From contig CM028903.1 of NCBI GenBank assembly GCA_016801885.1, positions 16,351,035 through 16,415,034 on the forward strand: a stretch of DNA of 64,000 bases. The letters run 5' to 3'. Positions 59,354 to 64,000 of this stretch are shown in pieces. The position numbers and the translations under genes were made by a program. The DNA is from Toxotes chatareus. Lineage: Eukaryota > Chordata > Actinopteri > Toxotidae. The stretch's first letter is position 1, and each line of letters opens with the position of its first letter. The notes under the pieces are model-generated. The model was not told the origin of the DNA and searched no databases. It was given only the letters and a program-made list of their open reading frames with translations.

Positions 59354-60630
59354 CATTGAATGCACTCCGCTCTGTCAAAGGGAATTTCGACGGCTTCAGT
59401 GCTGAATAATGTAAGCTTACTTCTCATAACTAGTAGTTTTAACCTGAATGGTAACAGTAACATTATTAACAGATTTTATTATTTTTATCAACAACATGTT
59501 CTTTCCCTTAAGATTAATTCACATTTTTTTCTAGTAATTTCATGAAAATGAATTGAACATGCTTGTGTACATAGTAAGCAAAATGGGATACAACATGTTT
59601 TTTTCACTCAGTAACTATAGTTCATGGTTCCCTTTTGTGTTATATTCACACTGACCCTATGCATCTTCTCTTATAGCTACACTAAACTTAGATGCCAATT
59701 CAGTCCTGGCATCCTTAGCTTTATATAGTCACCATACACTATTTTATATGTTTTCATTAAATAAGTTAAGTTCATTAAATATTTATTTTCTTTGGTTTTG
59801 CACTATTTATTGCACTTGATTTTTTTTGTTTTTACTCCAGCCCTTTGGTATCTGGTGTTCTGGTGATAAATAATGATATATATGGTGATGCCAATATCAG
59901 TATTCAAGAGTTTAATGAATACAATAATGATATATTGGCTGACTGTCAATTTATTTATCAGCTAACATACACACTAATACTGATATGTCAACAGTAAACT
60001 CATATTTATCTGTCTAGCTCTAATGAATACTGCAGCTGATATCAAGCTGGCATGTTTCAATGAAAATGCCTACAAGACATCAAATGTGGGCGCAGTTCTC
60101 TTTCTTCACTCTGTCCATTTACTCCTGAATTACATTTCTCTTGGAGCATCATATAAAACCTCTAAGTCATTCATGATTCAGTTAGCATTGACGTGTCATC
60201 TTCACAGCTCGAATAATTCACATTACAGGAAACAGCTGTAAGTTCTTTGGGCCTAGTACTCTGTGTGCTGTCCTTCCCCTGCTGCCATTGGCTGCTCAGG
60301 CATTACAGGCAGGCTCAGTGGCGTGCTTGTCACTCATCAACAGATCACATTTCATGCCCTTTAAACCCCAAACTGTACTCGTACACTCAAGATGCTTTCT
60401 GTAAAAGTGTACTTACTCGCATGAGCGGTTTGAAAAAGGGAGACCATTACTGTGCTTGTGTTCGCCGACACCATCGTGCCCATAGCTCAGTGTGTGTGTG
60501 TGTGTGTGTAATTACACATTTGCCTTCATCCTTCATTTTTAAACACACAGCATGTTTATCATACATACTGTAGGTATATTTTATCACTTGAATTTGTGTT
60601 TGCAGTCACATGCTTGCATGCATCGTGTGT

Positions 60631-60633
<3 letters not shown>

Positions 60634-60721
<88 letters not shown>
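60634..60721. repeat. (GT)n microsatellite, 88 bp
   Basis: The longest perfect dinucleotide tract in the window, about 44 uninterrupted GT units. Open frames through it on either strand are artefacts. Confidence 0.97.
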
Positions 60722-60725
<4 letters not shown>

Positions 60726-63485
60726 GTTATGAGATGCTGGAACTCTTGAGTGCATTTCTGCCTCATTTAAATCCGTCAATACTTCAATTAGAAGCCGTCG
60801 AAGGGGCTCAAGGGAAGAGCAGTCTGCGTGTTTCTCTGCTTTATTTGCACTCTCTGCCTGTCTTTGCTTCTTACGTTTCCAGCAATGAGAGAAAGATTAA
60901 AAAGATAAATAACACATTATTTGTTTCATTTTATACCCTTGTTCATTTGCTGGCAGCTGTGTGTGTCCTCAGAGTGTCTAAATTCCCCACTGCCACAACA
61001 AAGCGTACATTTATTTACCATTTACAGATCATTTTTTAGCTTCATTGAATCACCCCACTAACAAAATTGTTTTAATCCCAGATGAATATTAGAGTAATAC
61101 ATCATATTTTTAAATCATTATACATCAGTCTGCACTGATCCCGTGTGTTTCTGTGCATGGTTTACTGTAAGTTTCTAAATCACATTGTTGGCACACCGAA
61201 TCCTGTAAAGTGACAAAGGAGAATTGTTCTGCCTGTTGGATAACCTTTTTTGAGCTTTAGATAACTAAAGATATTTTTACTGTATGAAATGTTACAGAGG
61301 AACTCAATTAAAAAAAGCTTAATGCACTAAATAGTAAAGTTTTTTAATCTACAGTGATCAGCCAAGTCTTATTTGTATGTTTATGTTGTGATGATTCAAA
61401 AGAGTTTTTAAAATGGTGTATTTTTATTTACCCGCTCCAAAACCAAAAACTGAAAGAAATGGATTAAATGGTATTAAATGGTTTGTCTGCTCTAACAACA
61501 GCTGCAAAAGCTAAGCTATAGCTATTGCTATTGTTTCAGAACCATGGACAGTGCCATTTGTCTTGTGTAGGTGCTGCGATAGATGGAGTGGAGAAGATGG
61601 ACAGACTATGTAGCTTAGAATAGAATATGAATTTGTAGAATAGAAGAATATGTAGCTTAGTTTGGTTTCTTAACCTGCTTTTGCTTTTCGTGGTAGTAAA
61701 TGAAACCTTTGGCCCTAATTCCATTTTCCCCCATTGTAGCCAGAGACAGACAAAAGAGAAACAACAGGGAAGTTGCAAACTATAAACGGCTGTTTCTATG
61801 CGCCTCATCCTGTTGATTTGGAGTGATTATTGTGAATCCTTTGATTATGAAACATTAATAAATAATGTTTTGTTTGTGATGAGTTTAGTTTCCTTCCATG
61901 ATGTTTTCTCTCCCCCTGACCCGCTGGAGCAGAACCGTCTGCTCTGTGTTCCTCCTGATTTACAAATTAAGTTCTGGTTACCAATGGGCTAACTGTTTTA
62001 GCTCTGCTTCCATCTGCAAGTGCTTAAACTGCTTCACCACCAAGGTTATTTTGATAACATGGAGTTAAGAAGTTTTACTTTCTATACAACAATGGCATGA
62101 GAAAGCCCACCGTTAGTTCAAATGGTGCTGGTAGCTTTATTATAAATAAATAATTTAGCCAATATTTACCCTGTGAAGATGCATCTTCATAAGCGTGAAG
62201 CCTCCTCCACACTGCAGCGTCAGAAAGTCCACCTCTTTGTGTTTCTTGCCCCATGTTATTTGACCATTAACTCCCTCATACCTCCCGCTCCTCCTTTCCG
62301 CACCTTGCTGTCTTTGTTCCCTCTCTTTCCTCCCTCTCTACCTCCTCAGCTTTCTTTTTCTCCCTCATCTCCCTTTTTCCCACTCACGCTTTCTCCTCTA
62401 CCCGCCCGTGTTTTATTACCAGGCCCCTGTAATATCACTGGATATTAAAAAATATACATCAACCGAGCAATTATGGGCTATCAAAAAGAATAGGTTTAGC
62501 CTGGGGCCCTGCGAGTGCTGCGCGGTAGATGCATAGAGATGAGATGAGGAGGAAGTGAGCGGGTAGCCTCACCTAAGCTCAGTCCACTGAAGCACGACTG
62601 AGAACGGGGAAGATTGTGGAGCATTTCAGTTACTGCAGTGTACTTCACATTCCTCATTCACACAAATCAGAACACACTGACACACAAGGTCACAAACAGA
62701 TTGAAGCCTCTCCAAACTCAGATATATTCATATTTGTTTATTTATATACAGGAACATACTGTATATGCACCCACACAGACAAGCATGTGTTCATACATAC
62801 AAACATAAATGATTTCATACAGAAACATGTACGCACAAAAACACACACACACAGCCCTGTGTGCTGTCATTGTGTGCCCTTTCTCGAGCTCTTCCAGTGA
62901 GCAAACACCAGCTTCGTCGATGTTAACTTGCACTGCCAAGGCCTCAGATTTAGATGGAGAAAATAGCCCCTGTTAAGGAGCAATAACATTTAGAGAAGGG
63001 GCTGAGGAGACTCTTTTAATAGGACTCACTTAAAATTCATAGTTGCTATGCAAAATAAATCAGCGATTTCCTGCGCGGGGGCAGTGGGAAAGGGGATGAT
63101 GGTGTGGGGAGCGAGGGAGAGGGACGGGCTGCGAGTGAATAAGAAATGAGGTTTAAATGTTGGAAGTCCCAAGTCTGACACATTCTATCATGTCGAGGGT
63201 GGGTGGGGGGTGAGGGTGCACGTACGCACACTCACACTCGCGCATGCGAACACACACGCGTGCCTATGCGCACATCCGTACATGCACATACACACATGCA
63301 AGTAGCTCCTTTCTTTTGATTATTCTTGGCTGCTTCAAAGAAGCAAATGTACTGTGAGAAAAACGGCACAGAAACATGTTGAAGGAGTCTGTGTGTATGT
63401 GTTTGTTTGTGTGGGGGGTTAGAGGGATTTGTGTTTGTTTGTGTGAGTTGTTAATTCTCTTGATTTTAATTTCCAGTGTATAAAT

Positions 63486-63639
63486 TAGAGCCCGACTGAT
63501 CCAGCACCGTGGCCGATATTATTGGCAGATTTTAGCTTATGGCGGATATACTGGTAACAGCACAGAGACATTTCTGAAACACGTTACAGATATTGTTGCA
63601 ATTAAATATTTTGTTTCACAGAGAGCATTGACATGGTCT
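63486..63639. repeat. Interspersed repeat with GAGCCCGACTGAT start
   Basis: The phrases AGAGCCCGACTGATC and GGCCGATATTATTGGCAGAT at about 63487-63530 match a dispersed fish repeat that I recall as GAGCCCGACCGATAT followed by GGCCGATATTATCGGC. After about 63560 it fades into unrecognised sequence. It is non-coding and old. Confidence 0.5.
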
Positions 63640-64000
63640 GCCAGTCCATTACTTTGATGCAATAAGTTTTGGATGGACTGTCAGAATGTCTTGTACAGAC
63701 ATTCATGGTGTCCAGATGATGTATCCCTTTGACTTTGCTGACTTTTCATCTAATGCCACCATGAGGTTGACATTTGTCGTTTTAAGTGAAATAACTCGAC
63801 AAGAATTTGGAGATCAAATTTGGTCACCAGTCCGAATTCTTATATGTCTGCCGCAAAGCTAATGTTAGCTTGCTAACAAACACTAAGCTGAGATGAACAT
63901 GGTAAACTTTATGCCTGCTCAGCATCCGTCCTCTAACACTGATATTGTTAGCATGCTAGCATGCTGACGTTACCATTACCATCCAATTACAGCCTCACAG
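63640..64000. repeat. Interspersed percomorph repeat cut by the window edge
   Basis: The order of phrases TGTACAGACATTCATGGTGT, CATCTAATGCCACCATGAGG, TTGACATTTGTCGTTTTAAG, AAATAACTCGACAAG, GCTAATGTTAGCTTGCTAAC, GAACATGGTAAACTTTATGC and GTTAGCATGCTAGCATGCTG fits an abundant spiny-rayed fish repeat known to me by its GTTAGCATGCTAAC ends. It is non-coding. The right end lies beyond 64000. The superfamily is not assigned. Confidence 0.6.

Larger units (their letters stand above)
57175..63485 (+). other. dscam: Start of the next dscam intron, no exon seen
   Basis: AT-rich intron downstream of exon H. I looked for the Ig9 exon (start IPAMITS, then a cysteine near position 30) and did not find it before 64000, so this intron is longer than 6.8 kb. 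It contains compound (GT)n(GA)n at 59295-59351, (GT)n at 60490-60509 and 60634-60721, a small duplicated TATGTAGCTTAG phrase near 61607-61660, and a pyrimidine-rich stretch at about 62280-62400. No other gene is supported. Confidence 0.7.

Noticed and set aside
61600..61665. Short direct repeat TATGTAGCTTAG with GAATAGAA units
   Set aside because: Only two copies within about 50 bp, most simply explained by a small local duplication.
1..64000. CRISPR arrays, rRNA, tRNA genes, prokaryotic operons, viral genes
   Set aside because: None seen; the sequence is typical vertebrate intron and exon DNA.

Overview
This window is vertebrate genomic DNA, almost certainly from a teleost and probably a percomorph. 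The coding sequence is split into short exons with GT-AG introns. The non-coding DNA is AT-rich, full of (CA)n and (GA)n microsatellites, and carries relics of interspersed repeats that I recognise from spiny-rayed fish genomes. I see no bacterial, viral or organellar genes.

The one gene I can support is a dscam orthologue (Down syndrome cell adhesion molecule) on the + strand. Eight exons lie between 46639 and 57174. In order they encode the C-terminal half of Ig2, then Ig3, Ig4, Ig5, Ig6, Ig7, and Ig8 split over two exons. All introns are phase 1 and every exon is a multiple of three (147, 279, 276, 297, 273, 279, 120 and 180 bp; 617 codons in total), so the reading frame is continuous across all seven junctions. 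The protein matches DSCAM better than DSCAML1. I cannot tell dscama from dscamb. Exons for the signal peptide, Ig1 and the first half of Ig2 must lie upstream of the window. Ig9, Ig10, the FNIII repeats, the membrane segment and the cytoplasmic tail must lie downstream.

Positions 1-46638 look like one very large 5' intron, in keeping with the huge 5' introns of DSCAM genes. It contains two copies of a hAT-like non-autonomous repeat (14-256, 6631-6782), a repeat ending near 13036, a decayed LINE reverse-transcriptase fragment on the - strand (15375-15905), a possible tRNA-derived SINE head (21740-21835), an inverted-repeat element (26009-26300), a percomorph foldback repeat (40713-40935) and a TTAA-flanked MITE (42326-42637). 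It also has many microsatellites, two strong G-quadruplex candidates and a few candidate regulatory clusters, the best being CRE + CCAAT + E-boxes at 5640-5850.

The introns between exons run from 271 bp to 3450 bp. One holds a second foldback repeat copy (51185-51570) and another an internally deleted Tc1 element (53798-54218). From 57175 to the end is the next intron, with long microsatellites and two further interspersed repeats running off the window edge.

I found no undescribed multi-gene system. The most notable points are two extra cysteines and a histidine cluster in Ig5, a cryptic donor competing with the weak exon D donor, the TTAA MITE, and the CRE/CCAAT cluster. Repeat-family assignments rest on memory of consensus sequences and were not searched.
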